The notes under the pieces: model-generated
What the model saw: the letters and a program-made list of their open reading frames with translations, nothing else
Told to the model about the DNA's origin: nothing
Database searches by the model: none
Made by a program: the position numbers and the translations under genes
From: Burkholderiales bacterium
Lineage (GTDB): Bacteria; Pseudomonadota; Gammaproteobacteria; Burkholderiales; SG8-39
NCBI GenBank assembly: GCA_014860355.1
Contig: JACZJV010000158.1
Coordinates: 1-40,029 of the forward strand
DNA length: 40,029 nt
Reading direction: 5' to 3'
Part shown: positions 26,126-34,960 of the stretch, piece by piece
Layout of the letters: each line of letters starts with the position of its first letter
Position numbering within the stretch: position 1 is the stretch's first letter

Positions 26126-27859
26126 ATGTACAAGGATTACTTCCATCTGAGCGAAATGCCGTTTTCGATCGCGCCGAATCCGCGCTTTCTGTACATGAGC
26201 GACCGGCACCGCGAGGCGCTCGCGCACCTGATCTACGGCGTGCAGGGCGAGGGCGGCATACTCCTGCTCACCGGAGAAGTCGGCACCGGCAAGACCACGC
26301 TGTGCCGCTGCCTGCTCGAGCAGATACAGTCGCGCTGCGACGTCGCCATCATTCTCAATCCGAAAATGAGCGTGGACGAGCTGCTCGCCAGCATCTGCGA
26401 CGAATTCCACATTGAAGTGCCGGGGGCTGCGCCCAGCGTCAAGGTGCTGGTCGACGCCATCAACAGGCATCTGCTGCAGGCCAATGCGCAGGGGCGGCGC
26501 GCGGTGCTGATCATAGACGAAGCGCAGAACCTGCATGCGGATGTACTCGAACAGCTGCGCCTGCTCACCAATCTCGAGACCAACACGCGCAAACTGCTGC
26601 AGATCATCCTGATCGGCCAGCCCGAGCTGATGGTGATGCTGCGTCAGCCGGAATTGCGCCAGGTGGCGCAGCGCATCGTCGCGCGCTACCACCTGGGCAA
26701 GCTCACGCGCCTCGAAGTCGCCGCCTACGTGGCGCACCGCCTGCGTGTCTCGGGCACGCAAACGCCCATCCTGCCCTATGCCCTGATCGGTACCCTGTAC
26801 CGGCTCACCGGAGGCGTGCCGCGCCTGATCAACCTCGTATGCGACCGGGCGCTGCTCGGAACCTATGTTCAACGCGGGATGCAGGTAACGACCAAGACGC
26901 TGAAGCAGGCCGCAACCGAAGTGATCGACGTGAGCGCGAGGCAGCGCCGCTGGAGTCGCCTGCTCGCCTGGCCCTCGCTGCTGCTCGTCGCCGTGTGCGC
27001 GAGCGGCGTGTTCGCGGCGAGCCTGGTGCCGCTGTGGCCGCTATCCTGGCCTGCGCCTGCAACGGCCAGCGTCGCGACCGCGCCGGTCATACAGACGAAA
27101 CAGACGAAACCGGCGCAAGCGCTGCATGGCGCGCCTGCCGCGGCCGGTGCGGCAGCGGCCGTCGCCGTGCCCGATCCGGTGGCCACCGCCGCAGAGGGTC
27201 GGCCGGCCATCGAAGAGCTGAGCTGGCCGGACGCAGAGCTCGCGCGCAGCCGCAGCGAAGCGCTGGCCTTCCAGGACCTGCTCGGCCTGTACGGGATCGC
27301 CTACGATCCGGGCAGCAAGGGTGCGCCCTGCAAGATCGCCGAAACCGCCGATATGCATTGTCTGAGCGCCTATGGCGGGCTGTCCGACCTGCTGTGGGTA
27401 AACCAGCCCGCGGTGCTGTTGCTGGATCGCGCAGGCAAGGACCGCGCATATCATGTGGTCCTCACGGGGCTGGACGAGGCGTCCGCAACGCTCATCGTGG
27501 CCGGGGCCAGGCGCCGTGTGGCGCTGTCGCAGATCGCCCAGCTCTGGTCGGGCAAGTACCAGCTGCTGTGGTACGCGCCGCCGGGCTTCGGCAATGCGCT
27601 GACCGGCGGCAACCGCAGCCCGGCCGCGACCTGGCTGCGCCAGCGGCTGGCGCGCGTGGACGGCGGAGCCACCGAAGGCCCGGCGGTGTTCGACGATGAA
27701 CTCGTAGAGCGGGTCAGGTCCTTCCAGCTCGCCGAGGGCATGGCGCCCGACGGCGCGGTCGGCGCGCTTACATTGATCCGGCTGAACCAGCGCGTCGATC
27801 AGGATCTGCCGCGGCTGGGCAAAATGGCGCAACGAGGCTCAAATGTCCTACATCCTTGA
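26126..27859 (+). CDS. gspA: GspA/ExeA-type AAA+ ATPase with peptidoglycan-binding region
   Basis: 577 residues. ATG 26126 is set by family similarity (MYKDYFHLSEMPFSIAPNPR) and a GGAG site. Residues 1-270 form an AAA+ ATPase with Walker A GEVGTGKTT (about 50-58), Walker B VLIIDEAQN (about 127-135), and the sensor region LTGGVPRLINLVCDRAL. One membrane helix follows (SLLLVAVCASGVFAASLVPL, near 285-305), then a Pro/Ala-rich periplasmic linker. Residues about 360-490 resemble a C39-type peptidase-like domain (CLSAYGG, GKDRAYHVVLTGLD), and 500-565 a PG_binding_1 domain (LVERVRSFQLAEGMAPDGAV). In Aeromonas, ExeA with ExeB remodels peptidoglycan so the secretin can assemble; the same role is expected here. 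gspB overlaps its end by 17 bases. Confidence 0.93.
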   Translation: MYKDYFHLSEMPFSIAPNPRFLYMSDRHREALAHLIYGVQGEGGILLLTGEVGTGKTTLCRCLLEQIQSRCDVAIILNPKMSVDELLASICDEFHIEVPGAAPSVKVLVDAINRHLLQANAQGRRAVLIIDEAQNLHADVLEQLRLLTNLETNTRKLLQIILIGQPELMVMLRQPELRQVAQRIVARYHLGKLTRLEVAAYVAHRLRVSGTQTPILPYALIGTLYRLTGGVPRLINLVCDRALLGTYVQRGMQVTTKTLKQAATEVIDVSARQRRWSRLLAWPSLLLVAVCASGVFAASLVPLWPLSWPAPATASVATAPVIQTKQTKPAQALHGAPAAAGAAAAVAVPDPVATAAEGRPAIEELSWPDAELARSRSEALAFQDLLGLYGIAYDPGSKGAPCKIAETADMHCLSAYGGLSDLLWVNQPAVLLLDRAGKDRAYHVVLTGLDEASATLIVAGARRRVALSQIAQLWSGKYQLLWYAPPGFGNALTGGNRSPAATWLRQRLARVDGGATEGPAVFDDELVERVRSFQLAEGMAPDGAVGALTLIRLNQRVDQDLPRLGKMAQRGSNVLHP

Positions 27860-28691
27860 AGCGCTCGCCGATTCCGAGCAGGCGCGGCGGCAGATCGCCG
27901 TGCTGCCCAGGTATTCGCTGTTGCCGGCCGTGGGCGAAGACCGGCCGCAATTGCGCCCTTGGCCCTATGTGCTCGCAGCGGCGCTGCTGGTGAACGCCGC
28001 CGTGCTGCCGCTGTGGCTGCGCTCGAATTCGCACGATGACGCTGCGACTATCGAAACGCCGGCAGCGCCGCGGGCGGCGCCGATACCGACGATGGCCCCG
28101 GTGCCGGATAAAACAGCATCGGCCGGAGGCGATGTACAAATACCGAAATTGGCCCCGGCTCCGGAAATAGCGGCGGCGGCAGGCGATAGAACATCCGCGA
28201 ATCTGAGCTCTAGAGGCTTGCCGCAGGCGCGCCAGCCCCAGCCCTATGCGGCCTACGACCGGCCCAGCGCTCGTGCTCCCAGAGCGGCCGATGCGACTCC
28301 CAGGAAGGCAGCGAATCCGGCGATCGCCGCGGTGCCGGCGCCGCTCCCGAAAGTGCTTCCGACGACGGTCCCGCAAACAATAGCCAAGCGCGCTGCCGTA
28401 GTGCCCGCCGCCACGCCTGCGCCGATTGTGCCGCTGGCGCCATCGGCCCCACCGGCTCCGCCGGCCGCGATCGCGTCCGGCGCTACCGGCGGCTTGCCGC
28501 CGGCGCTGCAACGGGAAATTCCGGTGCTGTCCGTGGCCGGCTTTATTCGCGACGAGAATTCCAGCGGCATGGTGATCGTGAATGACAGGCTGCTGCGCGA
28601 GGGCGATGAGGTCGCACCCGGCCTGAGGCTGGAAAAGATCCAGCAGGACAGCCTGATATTCAACTACAAAGGCTATAGCTTCAGACGCTAG
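27843..28691 (+). CDS. gspB: GspB/ExeB-type secretion assembly protein
   Basis: 282 residues starting inside the end of gspA. The start MSYILEALADSEQARR is the family hallmark; a membrane helix (YVLAAALLVNAAVLPLWL, near 42-60) follows, then a long Pro/Ala-rich periplasmic spacer, then the compact C-terminal T2SS-B domain (IPVLSVAGFIRDENSSGMVI, LREGDEVAPGLRLEKI, SLIFNYKGYSFRR). GspB partners GspA to position the secretin in the cell wall. The overlap with gspA shows an operon. The T2SS core genes lie 5.8 kb further, beyond a minus-strand T1SS block. Confidence 0.92.
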   Translation: MSYILEALADSEQARRQIAVLPRYSLLPAVGEDRPQLRPWPYVLAAALLVNAAVLPLWLRSNSHDDAATIETPAAPRAAPIPTMAPVPDKTASAGGDVQIPKLAPAPEIAAAAGDRTSANLSSRGLPQARQPQPYAAYDRPSARAPRAADATPRKAANPAIAAVPAPLPKVLPTTVPQTIAKRAAVVPAATPAPIVPLAPSAPPAPPAAIASGATGGLPPALQREIPVLSVAGFIRDENSSGMVIVNDRLLREGDEVAPGLRLEKIQQDSLIFNYKGYSFRR

Positions 28692-28768
28692 GACGCGATT
28701 TCAGGCCGGACGAAATGGGCGCCGGTACAGCGGCGCAGGGGGGCAATCCCTTATCGTGCCATGAGGCC

Positions 28769-29326
28769 TTAGCCGCGGCCGGCGCGCTTTGCGCCCGCGC
28801 CACCCGCGTGCGCCTGTGATGGCAGGGGGCGCCGCTGCGCTGTACCATTTTTCTGCGGCTCGTATCCCGTAAGCTGCTGCAGCTTTTCCCGCGCGCGCGA
28901 CAGCCGCGACATGACCGTGCCCGGCGGAATGCCGAGCGTCCTGGCGGCCTCCACATAGCTCATTTCCTCGACCGCGACGAGCATGAGCACATCGCGCTGT
29001 TCGGGCGCCAGGCATCGCATGGCCTGGTCCAGTTCGGCAAGCTCGATCCGGTCGAAATGTTCCGCGTTCCCCGTGGGGTCGGGCAGGCTGTCCGGATCGG
29101 GACCAGGCTCGAACCTGGGGCCGCGCAGTTGATTGAGAAATACATTGTGCATGACGGAGAACAGCCAGGCGCGCAGGTCGCTGCCGGGGCGCCACAGGTG
29201 GATCTTGTTGAGCGCGCGCTCGAGCGTGTCCTGCACCAGATCTTCAACGGCATGGTGGTCGCGCGTGAGTGCGCGCGCGTACCGGCGCAGTCGCGGAATG
29301 TGTTCGACAACCGGATTCGTTTTCAT
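28769..29326 (-). CDS. ECF-type RNA polymerase sigma factor
   Basis: 185 residues from ATG 29326 with AAGGA just upstream. Region 2 is seen in RYARALTRDHHAVEDLVQDT and DLRAWLFSVMHNVFLNQLR, and region 4 in LAPEQRDVLMLVAVEEMSYV plus the HTH TLGIPPGTVMSRLSRAREKL. A basic, Gly/Ala-rich tail of about 30 residues follows. No anti-sigma factor gene is adjacent on either side, which is unusual since most ECF factors are co-encoded with one. It is the last gene of the minus-strand block after the type I secretion genes (129-base gap), so it may be co-transcribed and regulate them or their substrate. Confidence 0.93.
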   Translation of the reverse strand: MKTNPVVEHIPRLRRYARALTRDHHAVEDLVQDTLERALNKIHLWRPGSDLRAWLFSVMHNVFLNQLRGPRFEPGPDPDSLPDPTGNAEHFDRIELAELDQAMRCLAPEQRDVLMLVAVEEMSYVEAARTLGIPPGTVMSRLSRAREKLQQLTGYEPQKNGTAQRRPLPSQAHAGGAGAKRAGRG

Positions 29327-29454
29327 GCATTCCTTGGGTCGCGCCCATTCCTTCCTGGTCCACCGACTATTCCGGCTGCGCGCTCCGCCAGTGTATGCGC
29401 GTGCGCCCGGAGCAGCGCGCAGGCGCGCAGGCAGAATTGTTCTTCTGGGACGCG

Positions 29455-30615
29455 TCAGCGCTCGCCCAGTGATTCGGCAAAGGTCTTGGTGATCGGTTTG
29501 GTCAGGTATCTCCAGACGGTGTTGCTTCCGGTCTTGATTTCCACTGAGGCAGTCATGCCCGGCTGGATTTCGATGCGTTTGGGGCTGTGCTGCGTGATCT
29601 TGCCCGCCTTGGTCTTGACCTGGACGCGGAAATACGGCGGTTCGTTCACGTTGCGGGTTTCGTCGCTCAGCGTATCTGCGCTGATATAGGTCACCGTGCC
29701 CTCGAGCGAGCCATAGATGGTGTAATCGTAGGCATCCAGCTTGATCGTCGCGGGGAGGCCGGGTTTCACGAACGCGATATCTGCGGGTTTGACCTTGGCC
29801 TCGATCACCAGATCGTCCTCGACCGGGACGATCTGCATGATTTCCTCCCCCGGCCGGGCGACGCCGCCGCGCGTGGTGATGCGGATGTTTCGCACCACCC
29901 CGTCCATGGGCGCAGTGATCACCGTATGCTCGAGCTGGTTCTTGCGCTGCGCCACGATCTGGTCCAGGCCGGCCAGATCTTCGAGCGCCTTGGACAGCTC
30001 GGTCTGCGCGTCCTGGCGGTACTTGTTGGTCCGGTTCGTGATCATGCCCTGGATTTCGGCCACCTGGCGCTGCAGCTTGAGCACTTCGGCCTTGCTGACG
30101 TCGCCCCTTTCCAGCAAGGGCAGATTGATGTCGAGTTCGGTCTTGACCAGATCCAGCGACCGTTGCAGCGACGCTATCTCTTCACGCAGCGAGGCCTGGC
30201 GCATGCGGAACAGCATTTCCTGATTGGCGCGTATGCGCGGATACGCATCGACTTCGGCCGGAAATTTGGGCTCGCCCCCGTAGAGCTCGGCGCTGAGGCG
30301 CGCCACGGCTGCCTTGAGCGCAGCCGACCTGGCCCGGCTTTCGAGGTAGGAGGTCTCGGTCTTGGCTTTCTCGAAGCGCACCAGGACCTGTCCTTCCTTC
30401 ACGAACGAACCTTCCTTGACCAGCAGGTCCTCGACGACGCCGCCGTCGAGTTCCTGGATCACCTGGTTGCGCGAACTGGCGATGACCTGCCCCGGGGCGC
30501 GGGTTATCTGGTCGAGTTCCGCCCAGGCGGACCAGGCAATGAAGCCGCCTATGGCGAGCGCGCTGGACAAGACCAGTATGCGTCCCGAGCGCGGAATATC
30601 GTCTTTCTTGTTCAT
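29455..30615 (-). CDS. Type I secretion membrane fusion protein (HlyD family, LapC-like)
   Basis: 386 residues. Short cytoplasmic N-terminus, one membrane helix (LVLSSALAIGGFIAWSAWAE, near 13-32), then a lipoyl/barrel half (APGQVIASSRNQVIQELDGG, VVEDLLVKEGSFVKEGQVLV), a long coiled-coil hairpin (about 95-235), and the second lipoyl half with the HlyD signature region (VITAPMDGVVRNIRITTRGG, PGEEIMQIVP), ending with a beta-barrel domain (KVKPADIAFVKPGLPATIKL). It links the ABC pump to the outer-membrane channel. It lies seven bases after the ABC gene. Closest in layout to adaptors of the large-adhesin type exporters. Confidence 0.94.
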   Translation of the reverse strand: MNKKDDIPRSGRILVLSSALAIGGFIAWSAWAELDQITRAPGQVIASSRNQVIQELDGGVVEDLLVKEGSFVKEGQVLVRFEKAKTETSYLESRARSAALKAAVARLSAELYGGEPKFPAEVDAYPRIRANQEMLFRMRQASLREEIASLQRSLDLVKTELDINLPLLERGDVSKAEVLKLQRQVAEIQGMITNRTNKYRQDAQTELSKALEDLAGLDQIVAQRKNQLEHTVITAPMDGVVRNIRITTRGGVARPGEEIMQIVPVEDDLVIEAKVKPADIAFVKPGLPATIKLDAYDYTIYGSLEGTVTYISADTLSDETRNVNEPPYFRVQVKTKAGKITQHSPKRIEIQPGMTASVEIKTGSNTVWRYLTKPITKTFAESLGER

Positions 30616-30622
30616 GAGTGTG

Positions 30623-32746
30623 TCAGGCGTACGCTGCTGCCACGCCTTCCTTGTACGCAGTGGGTGGCGAAACCGGCGGAGCGCCGGAAAGTTTGGCGAG
30701 GACCTGATCGCGCGGGCCGTCCATGACCACGTGTCCGCCCTGCATGACCAGCAGCCGGTCCACGATCGGGAGCAGGGCGCTCTTGTGCGTGGCCACCAGC
30801 AGGGTCGCGCCCGCCGATGCCTTCGCCTTGAGCGTGGCCACTATTCTGGCCTCGGCCGCGGCGTCCATGGAAGCGGTCGGTTCGTCCAGCAGCAGCACCG
30901 TCGGCGCGGCAAGCAGCATGCGCGTCATCGCGAGCAGTTGCTTCTGGCCGCCGGAAATGCCGCGACCGCCCTCGCTGATCGGCAGCGCCAGTCCTTTCGG
31001 GTGGTTGGAGATCAGGGCGATGAGTCCGGTTTCGCTCGCCGCCTGCAGCAGTGCTTCATCTCCGGGATCGGGCAGGCCCTGGAGCAGGTTGTCGCGCAGG
31101 CTGCCGCTGACCAGGCGTATGTCCTGGGGCAGATAGGCTATGTTCTCGCGCAGGAAGTGGGGCGAGATCAGTGCCATGTCGATGCCGCCGAGGAAGACCT
31201 TGCCCTGCACCGGGCGATACAGCCCGGAGGCAAGCTTCAACAGGGTGCTCTTGCCCGAGCCGATGGCGCCGACTATCCCGACCTTCTCGCCTGGTCTGAT
31301 TTCCAGCCGGTCCAGTTCGAGCGCCATCCCGGCCGTCATGCCGTAGCCGAACTGGGCCTGCTCGAAGCGGATGCCCCCGTCGGTCGCCCCCGGGGTCAGG
31401 GCCTGCGCCCGATCGTCGATCTCGTTGGGCAGCGCGATGAGCTTGTCCAGGCCCTGGATCGCCGCGCGCGCATGTTCCCACTGCACCATGAGCCCGGGCA
31501 GCTGCGCGATCGGCGACAGCGCCCGGCCGTTGATGATGGTGCAGGCGATGAGCGCGCCCATGGTCAGCTGGTTCTGGCTCACCAGATAGGCGCCCAGCGC
31601 CACCAGCCCGACGTAGCCGATCTGCTGCAGCGCCACCGTCATGTGCTGGGACAGCGAGGAATATTGCTTGATCTGGTAGTCGGATTCACCGGCCGCCTCC
31701 ACCAGCCGGCTCCAGCGCCCCTGCAGTTTCCACTCGGCGCTGTTGGCCTTGAACGATTCCGCGCCGTCGATCGACTCGACCAGCAGTCCCGCCTTGTAGT
31801 TGCTGTGCCCCTGGTTTTCCCGTGCATGCCGCGCTATCTGCCGCTGGAACATGAGCCCGGTGATCAGCGAAACCGGGAGCAGCAGGGCCGGGACCAGCGC
31901 CATCGAGCCGCCTATCATCGCTATGATCACGATGAAGAACAGTGCAAACGGGACGTCGGCGAGCATGAAAATCGAGGTCGCGCTCATGATCCCGCGCACC
32001 AGTTCGAAGCCCTTGATCTGCGCGGCGAGCGTGCCGACCGAACTCGGGCGGCATTCCATGCGTATGCCCAGCGCCCGTTCGAAAAACCACTCCGAGAGCT
32101 GCGCGTCGATGCGCGTTGCCGTTTTTTCGATCGCATGACTGCGCACGTGCTTGAGCAGCAGTTCCAGCACGATCGCGGCCACGACACCGGTCGAGAGCAC
32201 CCACAGCGTTTGGAAACCATGATTCGGGATGACCCGGTCATAGACCTGCATGCTGAATACCGATGCGGCAAGCGCGAGCATGCTGACCAGAACCGTGGCG
32301 AGCATGGCTTCGGCGAAAACGCCCTTGCGCTGCCATATCGCCTTTGCGATCAGCTGCGCTGCGCGGGGAACGCTCGCGCTGCCCTCGATTCTGGGCGGCA
32401 GGCAAACGCACTCGACGCCCTCGAGGTTCTGGATGCGGCCGTTGGCCCCGTTCGCGTTCTGCAGCAGCCAGCTGCCGTCGGCGTTTTGCGCCGCCACTAC
32501 GAACCAGCCCTGGTCGGAATGCCAGCCGATAAAGGGACAGTCTTTCTGCCTGGGCGCAGGCAGGTTCTGGGGCTCGCCCTCGAGCTTCGCCGCCTGCCAG
32601 GCCGCGCGCACCAGGCTCGCGGCTGTAGCGGCGCTATCGACCTGGGCCAGCGCATGGTCGATATCGGCCTGGCGCTCGCGCAGTACCGATTGCCCGGCGA
32701 GCCTCGCCGAGTGCATGATCACTGCCGACAGCTTGTGCAGCTTCAT
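30623..32746 (-). CDS. Type I secretion ABC transporter/ATPase (LapB-like)
   Basis: 707 residues. The N-terminal 130 residues form a C39-like domain without a catalytic Cys (so a substrate-docking, not cleaving, domain). A six-helix exporter membrane domain follows (from AMLATVLVSMLALAASVFSM), then a nucleotide-binding domain with Walker A GAIGSGKST (about 493-501), signature GISGGQKQ near 594 and Walker B TVLLLDEPTA, followed by the switch His in LLVATHKS. This matches exporters of unprocessed RTX/LapA-type adhesins. Start ATG 32746 overlaps the end of the upstream tolC-like gene by four bases (ATGA). No giant substrate gene is in this block; the substrate is unknown. Confidence 0.94.
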   Translation of the reverse strand: MKLHKLSAVIMHSARLAGQSVLRERQADIDHALAQVDSAATAASLVRAAWQAAKLEGEPQNLPAPRQKDCPFIGWHSDQGWFVVAAQNADGSWLLQNANGANGRIQNLEGVECVCLPPRIEGSASVPRAAQLIAKAIWQRKGVFAEAMLATVLVSMLALAASVFSMQVYDRVIPNHGFQTLWVLSTGVVAAIVLELLLKHVRSHAIEKTATRIDAQLSEWFFERALGIRMECRPSSVGTLAAQIKGFELVRGIMSATSIFMLADVPFALFFIVIIAMIGGSMALVPALLLPVSLITGLMFQRQIARHARENQGHSNYKAGLLVESIDGAESFKANSAEWKLQGRWSRLVEAAGESDYQIKQYSSLSQHMTVALQQIGYVGLVALGAYLVSQNQLTMGALIACTIINGRALSPIAQLPGLMVQWEHARAAIQGLDKLIALPNEIDDRAQALTPGATDGGIRFEQAQFGYGMTAGMALELDRLEIRPGEKVGIVGAIGSGKSTLLKLASGLYRPVQGKVFLGGIDMALISPHFLRENIAYLPQDIRLVSGSLRDNLLQGLPDPGDEALLQAASETGLIALISNHPKGLALPISEGGRGISGGQKQLLAMTRMLLAAPTVLLLDEPTASMDAAAEARIVATLKAKASAGATLLVATHKSALLPIVDRLLVMQGGHVVMDGPRDQVLAKLSGAPPVSPPTAYKEGVAAAYA

Positions 32747-33993
32747 TCCGATATTCCCGTCAGGTTTCCGCTCAGCAGCTTCAGGCGCAGCGCTGCAGCC
32801 TCGGCCTGTGCGTTCGCGTCCGTGGCTGCGATGTCCGACAGGGCGGATTCGCGCACCGTGTTCAGCACATCCAGCCAGGTTTTCCTGCCGGCGGTGTACT
32901 GGCGCGCATAGGATTCGTACACTTCTTTCGCGCTCCTGCTCGCAAGTGTCGCGTTTTCATAGCGCTCGCGCGCGGCCGTCAGTTCGTCCCAGTCGATCAA
33001 CAGGCGCTCCTGCAGGTCGCGCAGCGCGACCGCGCGCTGCTGGCGCGCCGCATCCAGCCGTCCCAGTGCCGCTTCGACGCCGGAGCGGGCGGACAGGCCC
33101 GCTCCGGTCTGCGCCTCGAGCACGAGCATCACGCGGTTGGTGGTGTAGTCGAGGTTGCCGTTCAAAGGTGCGGACGCATGCGAGCTTTCGAAGCGCAGCG
33201 AGACCTGCGGTTTGTAGACGGACCTCCTGGACTCGACCTCGGCCTTCGCGGCCTCTTCTTCGAAGCCGAGCCGGCTCAGCGTGGGCGACCAGGCAAGGGC
33301 CTGGTCGAGCATGGATTCGCGGTACTGCGGGGCGAGCGCGCTCTGGGCGTCGAGCTCGCTTACCCTGCGCACGTTCATGCCCGAGAGCTCGGACAACTGG
33401 GTGAGCGCGTTGGCAAGGCCCAGCGTGACCTGCGAGAGTTCGTTCTTCGCCTGATACAGCCTGGATTGGGCGAGTTCCAGGTCGACGCGCGGACTGGCTT
33501 CGTGTTCGACGCGCCGGGTAATCAGGCCGAGCAGGCGTTCGTGTTCGCGCACGTTGCGCTCGAGCGTATCCTCGCGCGCTTGCTGGCGCAGCGCCTCGAC
33601 GTAGGCGGCGATGACGCGCAGGAGGATCTCCTGCTGCGTCTCCCTGACGGCGCTGGTCGAGGCCTGATGACGCGAATCGGCCGCATAGATTCCCGCATCG
33701 ATCCGCCCCCCGGCCCAGAGGGGTTGCTGCACGCGCAGCAAGCCCGTGGTAACGCCGTTGTTGTCGCTGTTGACCTCCAGGCTGGGCGTCGGATAGCGCT
33801 GCCAGGACGCACCGTCGAGCTCCGCCGCCGCCGCCGCCGAAAACGATAGTCTGGCCAGAATTGCCGGATGCGTCGCCAGAGCCTGTTTGGCGATCCCCTT
33901 AAATGACGAGGTCTGCGCCATCGCGGGGGCATGGGCGAGCGCGAGCGCGAGGGCCACCACCGTTCCGATAATTGCGTAGATAGGTTTGATCAT
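32743..33993 (-). CDS. TolC-family outer-membrane efflux/secretion channel
   Basis: 416 residues with a signal peptide (IIGTVVALALALAHAPAMAQ, cleavage after AMAQ near 26). Two structurally repeated halves rich in long amphipathic helices, with TolC-type landmarks: ATHPAILARLSFSAAAAAEL, TGLLRVQQPLWAGGRIDAGI, LLRVIAAYVEALRQ, and in the second half AWSPTLSRLGFEEEAAKAEV and YARQYTAGRKTWLDVLNTVR. It forms the trimeric outer-membrane exit duct of the type I system. First gene of the minus-strand operon tolC-like, ABC, HlyD, with the ECF sigma gene after. The 510-base gap upstream separates it from the divergent gspG operon. Confidence 0.93.
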   Translation of the reverse strand: MIKPIYAIIGTVVALALALAHAPAMAQTSSFKGIAKQALATHPAILARLSFSAAAAAELDGASWQRYPTPSLEVNSDNNGVTTGLLRVQQPLWAGGRIDAGIYAADSRHQASTSAVRETQQEILLRVIAAYVEALRQQAREDTLERNVREHERLLGLITRRVEHEASPRVDLELAQSRLYQAKNELSQVTLGLANALTQLSELSGMNVRRVSELDAQSALAPQYRESMLDQALAWSPTLSRLGFEEEAAKAEVESRRSVYKPQVSLRFESSHASAPLNGNLDYTTNRVMLVLEAQTGAGLSARSGVEAALGRLDAARQQRAVALRDLQERLLIDWDELTAARERYENATLASRSAKEVYESYARQYTAGRKTWLDVLNTVRESALSDIAATDANAQAEAAALRLKLLSGNLTGISE

Positions 33994-34503
33994 CGCCTTC
34001 CATCATGGCTTTCCGTTGCGATCGGATTTTCGATCCAGGAGCAGTCGGGCAAGGGTAGTTGGGGCAGGGCTGAAGGACACTGGGGCGAACGCCCTGTTCC
34101 CCGCTACACAATGGGCTCCATCCGAAATGCAGGATAGGCGGTAGAGATCGCGTAATTCGGTAGGCTCGGGTGGCGGGTTTGACCCTAGTCACGCCCTTCG
34201 TCCGGACTGCGCGAGCGGTGCCCGCACGCGCCGCGACGATCGCGAAACGCGTGCGCGTATACATATGGCGGCGCGCGCACATGCGCCAGTTGAGGCGACG
34301 CCCGTACACGCTTGCGGCTATTTTTTGCCGCGGGTTTGCACCTATCGAGTAACGGGGCGGTCTCTGTACGCAGTTATACAGGCTATGTCGTACTGACGCT
34401 GATCCTGCTGGTGATTACAGTTCATGCCTGTGAAATTGCGGGTGAACGATGTTGCGCACTGTCGCGCAACGGGCGGGCGCCCCGACTAGCGAAAAGGAAC
34501 AAC
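33994..34503. other. Divergent intergenic region between T1SS and T2SS operons
   Basis: 510 bases without a supported gene. It must hold promoters for both directions; no clear -35/-10 or sigma-54 element was recognised. A short inverted repeat (GATCG, six bases, CGATC) lies near 34020-34035. A frame upstream of gspG is open but lacks pseudopilin similarity. Confidence 0.4.
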
Positions 34504-34947
34504 GTGAGAGCCAAATCCTGCACCAAGGGGCGCGCGCTTCGACGCCACGGATCCGGATTTACCCTGCTGGAACTGCTGGTGGTGATGGTCATCATCGGCC
34601 TGCTGGCCGGCTACGTGGGGCCGAAATACTTCTCCCAGATCGGCAAGTCGCAGATCAAGACGGCGCGCGCGCAACTCGACGCGCTGGACAAGGCGCTGGA
34701 CCAGTACCGGCTCGATACCGGCCATTACCCCGGCCTGGAGCAGGGGCTGACGGCACTGGCAGCCAAACCCGCGAACGAACCCAAATGGGACGGTCCCTAT
34801 CTGAAGAAGAGCGTGCCCGTGGATCCCTGGGGGAACGCCTACGTCTACAAGATTCCCGGCGAGCATGGCGAGTTCGACCTGCTGTCCCTGGGCAAGGACG
34901 GCCAGGTCGGCGGGACCGGCGAAGCCGCCGATATCACCAACTGGTAG
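34504..34947 (+). CDS. gspG: Major type II secretion pseudopilin GspG
   Basis: 147 residues from GTG 34504 with AAAAGGAA upstream. The prepilin leader is basic (RAKSCTKGRALRRHGSG) and is cut before Phe in G/FTLLELLVVMVIIGLLAG, with the invariant Glu5 and hydrophobic helix. GspG landmarks follow: ALDQYRLDTGHYPGLEQGL, PVDPWGNAYVYK and the calcium-binding C-terminus (LLSLGKDGQVGGTGEAADIT). It builds the periplasmic pseudopilus that pushes folded substrates through the secretin. First gene of the operon gspG-gspF-gspE here; the usual order in many bacteria is gspC-D-E-F-G. The open frame extends upstream but without family similarity, so the leader start at 34504 is preferred. Confidence 0.95.
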   Translation: MRAKSCTKGRALRRHGSGFTLLELLVVMVIIGLLAGYVGPKYFSQIGKSQIKTARAQLDALDKALDQYRLDTGHYPGLEQGLTALAAKPANEPKWDGPYLKKSVPVDPWGNAYVYKIPGEHGEFDLLSLGKDGQVGGTGEAADITNW

Positions 34948-34960
34948 GCCCGGAGCGACG

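Noticed and set aside
25545-26126. 193-codon minus-strand frame before gspA
   Set aside because: Continues antisense to a plausible plus-strand gene, no ribosome site, Arg/Ala-rich shadow composition.
30362-32911. 849-codon plus-strand frame opposite the ABC transporter
   Set aside because: Mirror of a well-supported transporter gene; composition typical of antisense high-GC DNA.
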